Source: Lyophyllum atratum (taxonomy: Eukaryota; Basidiomycota; Agaricomycetes; Agaricales; Lyophyllaceae). Taken from it: a stretch of 64,000 bases of DNA. The DNA is taken from positions 186,001 through 250,000 of the forward strand of contig JACGCN010000048.1 of assembly GCA_014905825.1 (NCBI GenBank). Direction: 5' to 3'. Shown in pieces: positions 50,166-61,498 of the stretch (position 1 is the first letter of the stretch; each line of letters opens with the position of its first letter). The notes under the pieces were generated by a model. That model was not told where the DNA came from. It searched no databases and saw only the letters and a program-made list of their open reading frames with translations. Made by a program: the position numbers and the translations under genes.

Positions 50166-50566
50166 GGAGGACGATGAATGGGCTGTGGAGGTCGTTGAGA
50201 ACGATTGTTGATGTGTGTTTGTTATGGTAGGCGACAATATTCACAATTGCATAATTTGCATTTATGTTTGACTCGAACGTCAACTTCTTGCCCTCACTGA
50301 CCGACAATAAACGGGGCGCATCACGCCTAATTATAAAACCGCTTTCCGAGGATCATCTCTTGGAATGGAAGATGTTCTGCACCTCCGAGAGTGTTATACG
50401 TCAGAATCGTACACACCACAGTCAGGCGGTCCAGGTAGGGTGATTCTGCCTCAATACAAGGACGCTGCCCATGAACATATAATTACTACAACATACAAAA
50501 GAAAAAGATATCCAGAAAACACATCATCATACATGATACAGCAGAGTAAGCAAAGTGAAAAAGCAA
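50166..50566. other. intergenic, KHDC4-like promoter
   Basis: Between the 5' end of the KHDC4-like gene and the 3' end of the MATE-like gene, both on minus. No further feature was seen. Confidence 0.4.
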
Positions 50567-52700
50567 CTAAACCCCTAGGCGCAAGTTCCGACGCGATTCC
50601 AGACTCGAAAGCCTCCATCCATGTAACCGCATGGCCCAGAGGCTGTCGACTACAATTATGATGCCAAGGCTGACGACGAGGCTGCCTCCACTGCGGGAAA
50701 GACACGCGATTTTAGCTAATATCCAAGAATAGGAGTTGTCAACTCACAAGACCCATTTGTGGTACGTCCACGCGGTTTCTGGAGTAATTCCGATTCGAGG
50801 GAGGGCTATAGCCCAAGGAAGAGCGTAAAAGATGTTGGAGATAAGGGATTGGTAGAGGTACCTGGATTGAAAGGGCGGTCAACATAAGATTACAGGTAGG
50901 ACGAGAATTTAGGAAGTCGAACCATCGTGTTTCAGTCGCAAGCAATATAGTTGCAAGCTGCGTTGAAACCCCATAACAAATGTAACACCAGTCAATGCTC
51001 TTCCACATCATTGCGGTAATCGCGGCCACTTCATCCGAATTTGAGAGGTAGCGTGCAAACGGTCCCGCACCGCGAACTGAAAGGGCAATGCACAGCGGGC
51101 CTTCCACCAGGAGGGCGATCAATACAGATCGAATGGCGGGAGCCGTGACAACTATAGGATAAATTGTCAATCTGAAGCTAGTGTGAGTGGAATGGAAGGG
51201 AAAACTGACATCTAATATCGGACCAAGATGCTGGAGAAGATGGACTGGATTTCTCCCTTTGATAGATACCCCATCGATGTCCTACAAACGCATTTGATGT
51301 GGCTTCGAGGGCTTGAACCGGCACCATGATAAGACCCCATCGAATTGTGTTGAATACTCCCCATGCAGTAGCGTACGCCTGACCCATGGAAACCACACCA
51401 TGGATTTGCCATAGACTAACGGCGGCTTTGAGTCAGGTTATATAAACTCTGGGAGGGTGTGTACTTACTAGACTGCATTTCTAATCGCACTTTCTGTGAA
51501 AGTCCATCTGCCTGGTCGAAAAAGCTCTTTGAGTGAAGAATAGGAGAACCATTTCAAAGTTCGCGTGTCCATATCCATGGTCGTTTTCCGAGCTAGGTGG
51601 ACAAAGTACGCCAGACCGACTGCAGCGCCTGTAAGGCTAGGGAACCATGTCATGATCAGACAGCATGCACGAATGAAAAGTACAGCAATTTTGAACATAC
51701 TCGCAGACAAGTTTAATGGTGGCGGCAGTATGGATAGTCGGTGTGAACCCTTTGACACGGACAGTTGATATGAGCGCAAGCTCGAGGAAAATCTGTATCA
51801 GTGTTTGCACAGTCGACATCAAGAGTGGTACACTGCCAGATAAACGGCATTACTGCTATTCCGGAATAACCAAATCAAAAGACTTACTCAGGTTTGTCCA
51901 GTGCTCTTGTACCCAAGCTGACAGCAGTATTCAAAGTGCTCGCGAGCGAGTCAAATGCTAGGATTCGAAGATACTTCACAGATGTTGCACGCGTTTCCCC
52001 TGGCACAAAAGCGCCGGCGAATGCAGGGGCAGCGAACAGGAAGATCACAGATAGGATGAAGCCAAGAAGAGACTGGACTGAAATGAGGGTGTATGTTAGA
52101 GATAAGCGATGTATCAATTCTCCTGCCGTATCTCGGGTGGTGTCTCCGCTTCCGATCGTTGACCTGAGCAGAATAAGCGCCAAAGATGAGGTCCTCGCGA
52201 GGAACGATGGCTTATTCTGACTCACCAAGCCGCTCGTGGCAGACCCTCATTCAAGACTTCAACGACACAGGAGAAGTCTACACAGTCAAACTCAGGATGT
52301 GTAGATACTTAGTATCGACTTATCAACTTACATGTATAGGCGTCAATCGTTGAGACCAGCGAGGAGTCAATGTTTGCGATCCACATCTTGGATAGTGTGC
52401 CGTACACGGCGGGAATCAGGAAGGCGGCGAGGTTGAAAACAAGCGCTCCGTGATAACTGAGAATGATTTAAAATATTTTCAAAGCAGAAGAAGAGGACGG
52501 GGTAGCTACCTTGATCGGAATCGAGTTAACCTGGAAAGTCTCTCATCAGCGGTAAGACGAGTCTTAGAAGATTTCCGGCCTCCATTGTCCTCGATTAGGG
52601 AGCCCGATGCTGAGTCTGTCCGAGGAAGGACGTTCATCGTTAAATCCACAGGTAAGTCTGGGTCCGAGATGGGTAGGGGAACATACGGGGAAGAAAGCAT
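50567..52700 (-). CDS. MATE-like multi-pass transporter
   Basis: Polytopic membrane protein of the MATE/flippase type, many exons. The cytosolic N-terminus ([15 protein letters not shown]) carries a basic stretch, then [23 protein letters not shown]. Next: [73 protein letters not shown], and the conserved [19 protein letters not shown], the MATE-like Gln/Ala helix. The last exon, recovered in another frame, gives [20 protein letters not shown] and ends LRLGV at 50567. Around 12 TM segments are expected. Transport substrate and target membrane are unknown; exact splice sites in the middle were not all resolved. Confidence 0.75.
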
Positions 52701-52963
52701 TTGTGCCTTTTAAGCGGTTCGTGGTCAGGAAGAGGCTAGAGCATTGGAGAAATTAAAACTCCGCGACTTGCATTGAACACCTGATTCAAGGACGACTTCT
52801 TTTGACAAAGGTCAGGAACGTTACGGCAAGGCCTGGATGTTGGCATGTGTTAGAGCTTCAATATATCCAATACATAACTAGTACAATACCCATAAGTATC
52901 TAATCGCTACAGTAAAAATATCCAGAGAATAGAAAGGCGTAGAGGTTCATGGTCTAAAATCAT

Positions 52964-54478
52964 TCAAGCGACGGTTGCAGTGAGCAACTCGGACAGATCA
53001 ATCGTCTTGCCAGACCCGTTGTTGACCCCTCCTTGAGGCGCGGGGGTGGGGGAAGGTGCCGTGCTGAAGGAGAAGCCCCCACGGCCTCCAGCAGGGGTGG
53101 ATGTGCCAGTGGCGCTCGAGGCAGAAGCGGGAGCGGAGGGCAAGGTAGTGAAGACGAAGCCAGAAGGGGAGGAGACGGGGACTGAGGAGGACTGAACGAC
53201 GACCGAAGACGAGGGGACGGCTACGGAGGAGCGGCTCGCGGTAGAGATTGATGTGGGGGTAACGATCGGGGTACTGGAAGAGACAGGGGAAGACGATGGG
53301 AAGGGGGCGACGGTGGTGGCACCACAACCAACCGTGACGGTGGAAACAACCGTGACCGTGCGGATGCCATCTGCACCAATGACGATGGCAGTGGGTTCAA
53401 CGCCGCCAGATGAGGCTGGGGTAGGGGTAGGGGCTGAGACGGATGTAGGAACATTGACCTGGGTATTAGGTGCGACGGTGACGGTGACGGTAGGAGCGAC
53501 AACAGAGGTAACTGCCGTATTGGCTGAGGATGGGATGACAGTGACAGTAATGGGAGTGATGGATGAAATAGCACTGGATGGACTGGCAGAGGAGACGAGC
53601 TGACGCTTGTACCCAGCATAACCACCAGCGCTCGAAGAGGCTGAAGGTGGAGCTGAAGCGGTCTTGCCGACGTTAAGAAGAACGGTGGAGCCAGTTGATT
53701 CAGCGATAGCTGTCGGGGTGGCCGTGACTGTCACTGTGATCACCTGTGGCGACTGCTGAGCCGGGGAGGTGGCTTTCGGACCGCTTGAGGTAGATGAACC
53801 GTCCTCGCCGTTAGTAGTTGTACCACCGTCCTGGTCGTCACATTCCTCGTCCTCTCCGTTGGTGGTTGTACCATCCTCCTCGTCGTCACATTCCTCGTCA
53901 CCACCAACATCCCCATCGGAACCCTCATCATCATCTTCACAGTCGGCGCCACCCTCGCCATCACTGTCAGTCGTCGTGTCGGTAGTATTGCCGGTGTTGT
54001 TTGAAGCAGTGCCGGTGATACCACCCTGAACGCCAGCGGCTGCGAAGCGCGCGAGCGCGTCAGCGTTCGAGTCACAAACGATGCTCGTTCCGGGTTTGTT
54101 GACCAAAGGAAGTGCCACACATTGGATGCTTGCTGCGCAAGGAGTCAAGGCCCATTTTCCCGCAACACATTGGGCAAAAGAGTTGGTGACGCATGCCATT
54201 TCGCCATCTGTATGATTATGTGTTCAATTTCAGGAATCAACATTGCCGCACTTGTGGCACGCACCTTGGCAAGCATCGCTGGCCTTGAGGGAAGCGTATT
54301 TGACGTTGAGTTGTTGAGCATCGAGCCCATTTTGCTTCTGCGTGGAATTAGGCGTTGTCGTATTGGTGTTGTCGTCGTGGCCTTCGTGACGAGGGATGAG
54401 AGTGGGGGCACCTCTGACCGGAGCAAGGACGGCCAGAAAGGCGAACAGGAAAAGGACAGCAGATGCACGTGGAGACAT
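52964..54478 (-). CDS. secreted CBM19-like, mucin-type protein
   Basis: Secreted or wall-bound protein of 485 aa; exons 54478-54265 and 54207-52964. Signal peptide MSPRASAVLFLFAFLAVLAPVRGA. Residues ~50-125 form a Cys-containing module (KASDACQDGEMACVTNSFAQC, VAGKWALTPCAASIQCVALPLVNKPGTSIVC) of the kind annotated as carbohydrate-binding module family 19 (chitin-binding) in Agaricomycetes. An acidic linker follows with repeated EECDD and TTTNGED units, then ~250 residues of Ser/Thr/Pro/Val, likely heavily O-glycosylated, with ITVTV and PTVTVTV runs. No GPI signal is obvious: the end LLTATVA is short and weakly hydrophobic. No catalytic domain. Confidence 0.82.
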
Positions 54479-56096
54479 TATTGTCTTTTAAAAGAGAGAA
54501 GGGAGGGTGAGGTGTGGGATAAGAGATCGTGAAGTCGTCGAGACGCGTCTATGGAGCACCTGGCTCTGTGGAAGTCAGTCAGGAACTTGAAGCAGGAAAG
54601 GACAAGGACGGTCGTAGCGAAAGGGAGCTGTGAAGTCAAAGTAGCAGAGCCCATGACTTATATAGGATCCAGAAGACAATAAATCAGACGCCATTGTTTC
54701 TTATCGACGGCCATGTTGTGAAGGTCAATGAGCAAATGGAAGCGGCATTGTTCGCCGTAAGCGAATTACCCGAGCCCTGGTTTAGGGTTGGGGTTATGCA
54801 GGGAGTCGTCACGTGACAGCCTTCTCAGTGGCACCACCCGGACTGTGTTCAGTGTTCGACCCCAGTGGCAAGTTGGCAAGTGGCAGTTGCGACTCGCGAC
54901 CACTGGCGCGTCGCGACTCTCAGAATCTGGGCAAGGATAGTACTTGAGTCCACCATTGGATTGGGGAGATCGCACTGCTACAAGAGCTTGTTTGTCACCA
55001 AATTCTCGCAGTCAGTGCAGCAACTTGCCGAGCTTCTGGAGAAGAAGCCAACTCTTGCCCCGCATATCCGAGTATTATTATACTTACACCCGCACCGCCG
55101 CAACATATGCCAAAGGTCTTCATGTCTAAAAAATTCTCGAGCGGACCACAAGCCTCGTACGATTTTGGTCACTCACTATGGACGCCTTTTCCGTAATCCG
55201 AGCTTGGGCTGGCACAGATCACGACAGGATATAGGTGTCTCGGCGAGATCGATTGCGGAATATACTCTGGCATCACTTGAAGAAGTCATCATACAGTACG
55301 CGTAATAAAGTGGCCGAATAGCGAGTACGTCGTTTTCTCAACTGGTCATAACATTGTCGGTTGGCTCAACAAGGGTCTCCGAAGGCGCGAGATTAACAAG
55401 AGATACTCATGAATTGGCAAGTAAAGCTGACGGATAAGCAAGGACAGCACCCGAGACCACGACGGAAATGAAGACGATGTCGCAACTGTCTCGACTTTGC
55501 ATAGTAGTACCCACTCATAGGGATAAACCAACAAGATGTCAATATCCTTGTACGACTATAATTCTCCTGACAAGCTGTCTATAACCCACCTATAATTAAT
55601 GTTCACTCTTTCATTGCTTCCTCTCTGCTTCGCGTTCGATCTGGATTCAGCTAGATTTAGAACAAAGTGCAAATTTATCTAGTAGCTGTTCCTGATGGTA
55701 TGAGATCTCAGTCACCTGGAAGCCTCATAGCAGCTCATAAACCCATGCATGTTGACATCAGTGGTAGGTACGAACATTAAGTCGTCTGATGTGGTTGTCA
55801 TTTGGCAAGGCTTGAAGGATGTAATCGATCGATAAGTATTTATTTCGGTCAACTGATCAAGGCTCGCCTAAGATCTCTTCTCGTGTATACATGCGATTGA
55901 GAGCTCCCAACGCATTGAAGCTCAGGAAACAATAGGTTGAAAGAGGCTACAGCTACAAACCTCGCGTATGAGTATTTTCCGAATTGCAGATAAGATAGAT
56001 CGGAAAGACGAGGATTTTACGGAAGTCGGCCGATCGTGATCAACTCGGTCCTATCCGGATAAAACCTTCTTTCTTTTAAAAAAAGTCTATCTCCCG
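54479..56096. other. long intergenic region with a possible relic
   Basis: Divergent spacer between the CBM19-like gene and SHMT. An open frame at 54865-55305 (+) contains KFSQSVQQLAELLEKKPTLAPHIRVLL, a pattern seen in Agaricomycete F-box-associated proteins (HxLLxxxPHLAPxVR), but no flanking exons were found. It is probably a degraded fragment. The remainder is AT-richer and empty. Confidence 0.35.
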
Positions 56097-58062
56097 ATGC
56101 TACGATTGCTAGCTAGACCCCTCTTCCGAACGTCCATCACCTCCCCAGCTGCACGCTCCAGCCTCAGAAAAATGGCCACAGCCAACACTCCCGAATACGT
56201 AGGTTTTGATTTGGAACACGTCGACTCGTCGCGTTGACCTGATTTCTCCTTTAGAACAAGGTTTTGTATGCCCCTCTCGCTGAAATCGACCCCGAAATCA
56301 AGAACATCATCGACAAGGAGACATGGAGGCAGTATACTGGTCTTGAGTTGATCGCGTCGGAGGTATAATTTTCGGTTCACTGGACACGACTAGGTCTGAC
56401 GTGGATGCAGAATCTGACGAGTCACGCAACTATGGAGGCGAATGGTTCGATTCTTACCAACAAATACTCTGAGGGTCTCCCGCACGCCCGGTACTATGGT
56501 GGTAACGAGTACATCGATGAACTCGAAATTCTCTGCCGCCAGCGCGCCCTCAAGGCGTTCAACCTGGATCCTACTAAGTGGGGGGTGAATGTCCAACCGT
56601 ACTCTGGTAGCGTGAGTCATAATCATTCTCTGCCTTTGTCTTGTCTGAACCAAGTATGTTTTATAGACTGCGAAGTATGTTCAACCCTGTTTATGAGAAG
56701 ATAGTCGGACTGACCTATGTTTCAGCTTCGCCGCTCTTACTGCCCTCATCCAACCCAACGACCGTCTCATGGGTCTCGGCCTCCCTGACGGTGGCCATCT
56801 TACCCACGGTTATTATGTATGTTTCCATCCTATTCGACACAACTTTCATGGTTTCTGACCTGAATCAATACGTGCACAGACCGCGAAGAAGAAGATGACC
56901 GCTTCTTCAATATACTTCCAATCCTTCCCCTATGGCATCTCCCCCGAAACCAACCTCGTTGACTACGACTTCCTTGCCTCGCAAGCAAAGATCTTCAAGC
57001 CCCGTCTCATTATCTGCGGTGCTTCCGCATACCCCCGTGACTGGGACTATGCCAGGCTGAAGCAGACCGCAGAGAAAGAGGGAGCATGGCTTATGGCCGA
57101 CATCGCCCACACCAGTGGTCTCGTTGCCGCGCAGGAGCTCAACGACCCATTCGAATACTGCGACGTTGTCACCACTACGACGTAAGTCCAGGGCCCCCTG
57201 TCCCAAAGCACTCCCTTTAACGCGGCACAACAGACACAAGACCCTCCGTGGTCCCCGTGCCGGCCTCATCTTCTTCAGGAAAGACCTTGAGAACGCTAAG
57301 GATCTCGAAAAGCGCGTCAATGACGCTGTCTTCCCTGCGTGCCAGGGTGGGCCGCACAACAACGTACGCACCAACTCCTGGGACACCTTCTCAGAAGCTT
57401 ACATCTAACATTGCAACGATAGACCATCGCCGCTGTCGCCACCGCCCTTCACCAGGTCGCCCAACCTTCATGGCGCGCGTACGCCAAGCAGGTCATCGCC
57501 AACGCCAGGACTCTCGGTGCAGCACTCGTCGCCCACGGTTACAAGCTCCAGACAAACGGCACAGATAACCATCTCGTTCTCTGGGACCTCCGTCCCATCG
57601 GCCTCACCGGCAGCAAGGTCGAGAAGGTCTGCGATCTCATGGGTATCACCATCAACAGTGCGTTCCCCCCATCTCTTCTTCCCAAGAGTCCGTATTCATG
57701 ATATGATGTTCCAATCTACCCCAGAGAACGCTGTCTCCGGTGACTTATCCGCACAGGTTCCCGGTGGCATCCGCCTCGGCACATCGGCCTTGACCTCCCG
57801 CGACATGCGCGAGGACGACATCAAGATCGTCGCAGAGTTCCTGCACCGAGCTGTGCAGCTCTCCCTCCTCCTGCAGAAGGAGGCTGGCACTAAGCTCCTC
57901 AAGGACTTCATCCGCGTCTCAACAACGCAGGAGGAAGGCAAGGAGGGTTATGCCAAGGTGAAGGAGCTGCGCAACGAGGTCCGCGAGTTCGCGACCAAGT
58001 TCCCGCTCCCTGGTGTAGATGTTTCTTCCCTTAAGCAGCCTGAGGGTATCCTGGAGCCTTAA
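56097..58062 (+). CDS. serine hydroxymethyltransferase (SHMT)
   Basis: PLP enzyme converting serine and tetrahydrofolate to glycine and methylene-THF. The first exon has [22 protein letters not shown], an Arg-rich amphipathic mitochondrial presequence, and a second in-frame Met (MATANTPEY) where cytosolic SHMTs begin. Motifs in order: [83 protein letters not shown], the PLP lysine in [14 protein letters not shown] (rebuilt across intron 57183-57232 or so), [11 protein letters not shown] and [14 protein letters not shown]. Ends QPEGILEP. At least nine exons. Only one SHMT gene is seen here; whether a separate cytosolic gene exists elsewhere is unknown. Confidence 0.95.
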
Positions 58063-58371
58063 ATGTGCTGTTTTTGAGGTGATTAGATGGGATGAAGAGG
58101 GAGGACGTAAGATTCAACGTTCATTTACTCGGAGATGTATATATAACGGACATTCAACATCGTCCGGGCAAGCAAAATGTATTAGTAGATGTCGAGCACA
58201 TATTCCAACGCTGTGTATATAACGGGGTTCGGCTGCGCAAATTTTCGTGTCTTCGATTTGAATGCCATGATCGACGGTGCCAGTGGAAAGAAACAATGAA
58301 AGCATATGCAAAGCTACATGCGAAGTAGTATACACAACGCGGATACGTTTTTTAACAGATCTGAAGCACAC
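58063..58371. other. convergent intergenic region, SHMT / FET3
   Basis: 3' flanks of two convergent genes. No other feature was seen. Confidence 0.5.
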
Positions 58372-60713
58372 CTACTTCCTCCCAAACGACCACATCTTCT
58401 TCCTCCTCGCTGCCTTGGCCGCTATCGCCCGCCGTGCCTCTTCCTCCGCCTCCTCGTCCGTCATCTGCCCACCAATCGCATACCACAAAACGGAGATCAT
58501 CCCCAGCGTGGCCGTCAGCACACAGCCGAACATCGCGCCAATGCCCCTTGGCCGCCAGCCCAGGATCTGCGGGAACGGGCCAAGATGCAGGCCGGCTAGG
58601 TCGGTAGTGGAGGCCTTGCCGGCGGCGTTCCCGGAGAAGGGCTTGCCGAGCTCCTTGCAGTGGTCTTGCATGATCTGCGGAGGCTTGTTCCGTTGTTGCG
58701 CGATCAAAGGCGCCTCGATGAGCTGGACAGCGAGACCGACTTCGAGATGCCATTCGATGTGGCCTGGAGGGAATAGGGATGTCAACATCAACTTGACGTG
58801 GGTAGAGGGTAAGAAAGGGACATACAATGCAGGAACCACACGCCGGGGTTGTCTGCGACAATGCGCAGAGTTGCGGAGTGCATTGAGGGGATCTGGACGG
58901 TGTCGCGGCGGATGGGGTTTGCCTGCCCTTCGACGATCGGGGGATTCAATGCTGGGTCGTCAGACGTGTAATCCTCCGACCTCCCAACAATCTGGTACTT
59001 GTGCCCGTGCAAATGGCTAGGTGCACATTGTTAGTCAGTATGACGTCGCAGACTGGGGTGGAGGAAGCTCACAATGGATGTTTTCCGGCATCACCGTTCT
59101 TGATGACGATATCTATCACATCCAGGTGGTCAACAACGAAGCTGAGAGGACCATAAGCCTCCGCGACCGTTGCGTTGGAGCCGAGGGAAAGCGCAGAGAA
59201 CACGGTAGGAACGAGAGGAGGGTTGTATGTTATCTGATTGAACATGGCGTGGTTGGTTCCGTCGTCCATGGTGTCGAAGCTGACCTCGAGCTCGATAGTC
59301 TTAGTCACAGGCGGCTGCGGGATCTTCTCGACAGGGACGAGGGAAAGGTCGTCGACATCGTGGTAGGTATCGACGAAGCCGAAATCAGTGAGTGGTGCGG
59401 AGGAAGAGTACGTGATGGAGGAGGTGACATCTGGTAATGGGTATCGGTCGTCAGCATACGGATCAACCAACGAGATCAGTACACGGAAACATACTGGGGT
59501 TGAGAGCGTCAGGGACTTTATCGAACATATCCGTATCCATGTTGGCGTGTATGGCCCAATTGGCGGAGGTATCGTTGCGGGCAGTGACGAGCACGGAGTA
59601 TCGCTGGGCGACAGTAATACTGATAAGGTCAATGGGGGATTCCTCCACATCCGTCTAGGTGGTAAGTTAGTCTTGCATTCATTCAAACGCTAGTGATCAG
59701 AACCTACACCATCAACTTCAATGATCCTCATGTCATGGCCGTCGATCCAGAAGAAAAAGGCGGCAAAGCCCGACGTGTTGACGATTCGTAGACGGTATGT
59801 CTTGCCCAGCTGAAAGGGTAGAGTAGCATTCTCATTGAAGCCTACAGCCGATGTGACCGGGGACGGAGATCTCCCAGAGATGGGCCCGAGGTAGGATGCA
59901 TTTTGTGCAAAGTACACCAAAGCAGAATCTGCAGAATCCCGAGTTAGGATTGAACCATGTAGAGTAGTGCGTTCGACTTGCCAGGTACGGGTTCGGCGCC
60001 ACCAGGATTGGCGATATTGATAAATTGTTTCAGGAGGACCGAGTGTTCGTCGTGGTACCAGTCGCCGAGGATGACGGTGAATTCCTCATCGTAGGAGTGG
60101 ACTTCTTTAGGCGGATGGAGCAAAAGTGGTGCCCGTAATCCGTCAACGTATTGACCCTAAATCATCGGGTCAGAATGTAAACTATGATCCAAGATGGCTG
60201 GTATGTACAGAAGCATGCGCGTGGACCCAATAGGTCCCCCATTGGCCGGAAGAGTCGATGGGAATCTCATAGTCAAATTGACCGCCCGGAGGGATACCGC
60301 TGCGAGAGGCGACAATTTCAGTAACCATCACGGACGTTCGAAACTCGGTCACGAACCATTCGGAGACGCCTTGGGCGCCGTCCATCCACGATGTGGAGTT
60401 GAAAAACATCCCATGGTGATGGAGTGTGGAAGGTGCGTCCAAGCTGTTTGTGACATGCACCAGTAATGAATCGGTAGTGCTGACGTCCATGGGGGGCGGC
60501 CTGAAAGAAGAAGAAAAACTGAGCAACTGTACTACGGGAGGCTTGTTTCCGAAAGACCTACGGCCATGTTCCGTTGACGCCAACGGCTCGACGTTCAAAT
60601 AGACCATCAGGATTGACGTTCTCGACATATGTGAGGTTCCACCACACCTCATGCACGCCAGCCAGCGCTGAGGTGGCTAGGGGCAGCAGGAGAACGAGCT
60701 GCGAGAGGTGCAT
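58372..60713 (-). CDS. FET3: iron multicopper ferroxidase, Fet3 type
   Basis: Plasma-membrane multicopper oxidase that oxidises Fe(II) to Fe(III) for the Ftr1 permease. Signal peptide MHLSQLVLLLPLATSALA. Copper ligands: HHHGMF, WVHAHAS, HPFHLHGHKY (across the intron near 59019-59073) and HCHIEWH with LEVGL (across the intron 58765-58824). DEEFTVILGDWYHDEHS holds the acidic residues that mark ferroxidases rather than laccases. After the last cupredoxin domain a single TM helix (GAMFGCVLTATLGMISVLWYAIGG) and a basic cytosolic tail end KKMWSFGRK; laccases lack these. About ten exons. Divergent from FTR1 with 785 bp between, a conserved fungal gene pair. Confidence 0.94.
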
Positions 60714-60836
60714 TATGGGAAGGAAGCGGGGATGGAGAATCGGCTCGTGGGCCTAACCACTCCTTGTCCTTATGAGGTACGAGCAAATATTATGATCGTC
60801 CAGACCATCTGAAAACTAAAAATAGCTAAATTGTTT

Positions 60837-60845
60837 ATCAGATAA
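60837..60845 (+). promoter_or_regulatory. iron-GATA site 1 (palindromic)
   Basis: ATCAGATAA inside TTTATCAGATAAG; because of the palindrome the minus strand reads ATCTGATAA. It lies 124 bp upstream of the FET3 start codon. Confidence 0.7.
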
Positions 60846-61308
60846 GCCGCAGGGATATCATATTGTCGGATGCTGGTCGGAGCATGATGTGGCGATCAGA
60901 CGACGACACCCTGTCAGTGTCAGTGTATGCCAAGGACTTAATATCATGGAGACGGGTGGCATCTTCTTGCGCAACGAGGCTTCTGGAAGATGAGATGTTC
61001 GACAGGCGCTCTAGAGGCCGGAAGCCAGGATACTGACGGAAGAAGATTTTCTACTGGGAGTGGGATTTTTCGGAGGTTTACGGGAGAGCCAGACACGAGA
61101 ATTGCTCGGCGGAGTGGGAGGGTTGGGATGCTGTGTGAGATGATTCATCGCAAGGAGGAGCCTCAAGGTCGGTACGTGTTCTACTACGTTTAGCCTGGGT
61201 CTCACAAATGGCAGATGGGAACTTGCGAAAATATAGAAGCGGCAAAATGTCATACGTGTGAAATCCGAGGCGCCGGGATCTAATCAGATTGCAACCCCAA
61301 ATCTGCCA

Positions 61309-61317
61309 ATCTGATAA
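61309..61317 (+). promoter_or_regulatory. iron-GATA site 2
   Basis: ATCTGATAA on the plus strand, 182 bp upstream of the FTR1 start codon. Confidence 0.7.
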
Positions 61318-61329
61318 CTACCGGCAGCT

Positions 61330-61338
61330 TTATCAGAT
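61330..61338 (-). promoter_or_regulatory. iron-GATA site 3
   Basis: ATCTGATAA on the minus strand (TTATCAGAT on plus), 12 bp after site 2 and in opposite orientation. Confidence 0.7.
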
Positions 61339-61498
61339 GATGATTTCAACCGCACGCCCCAAAATAGTTTTTACCCGGTCCGCCAAGCTGAAAAGCCAAC
61401 TAAAGACGCCATAAATGTACTGCCTGCCATTCCTACCTCGCACCTCCAGTCCCGCCCCGCTTTCCCCCCTCCCTCACCAAAATTCCGCGAGCTGAGAG

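Larger units (their letters stand above)
60714..61498. promoter_or_regulatory. bidirectional FET3-FTR1 promoter
   Basis: 785-bp shared upstream region. Three exact ATCWGATAA motifs (listed separately) match the consensus described for iron-responsive GATA repressors such as Urbs1 of Ustilago and SreA of Aspergillus. Confidence 0.75.
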
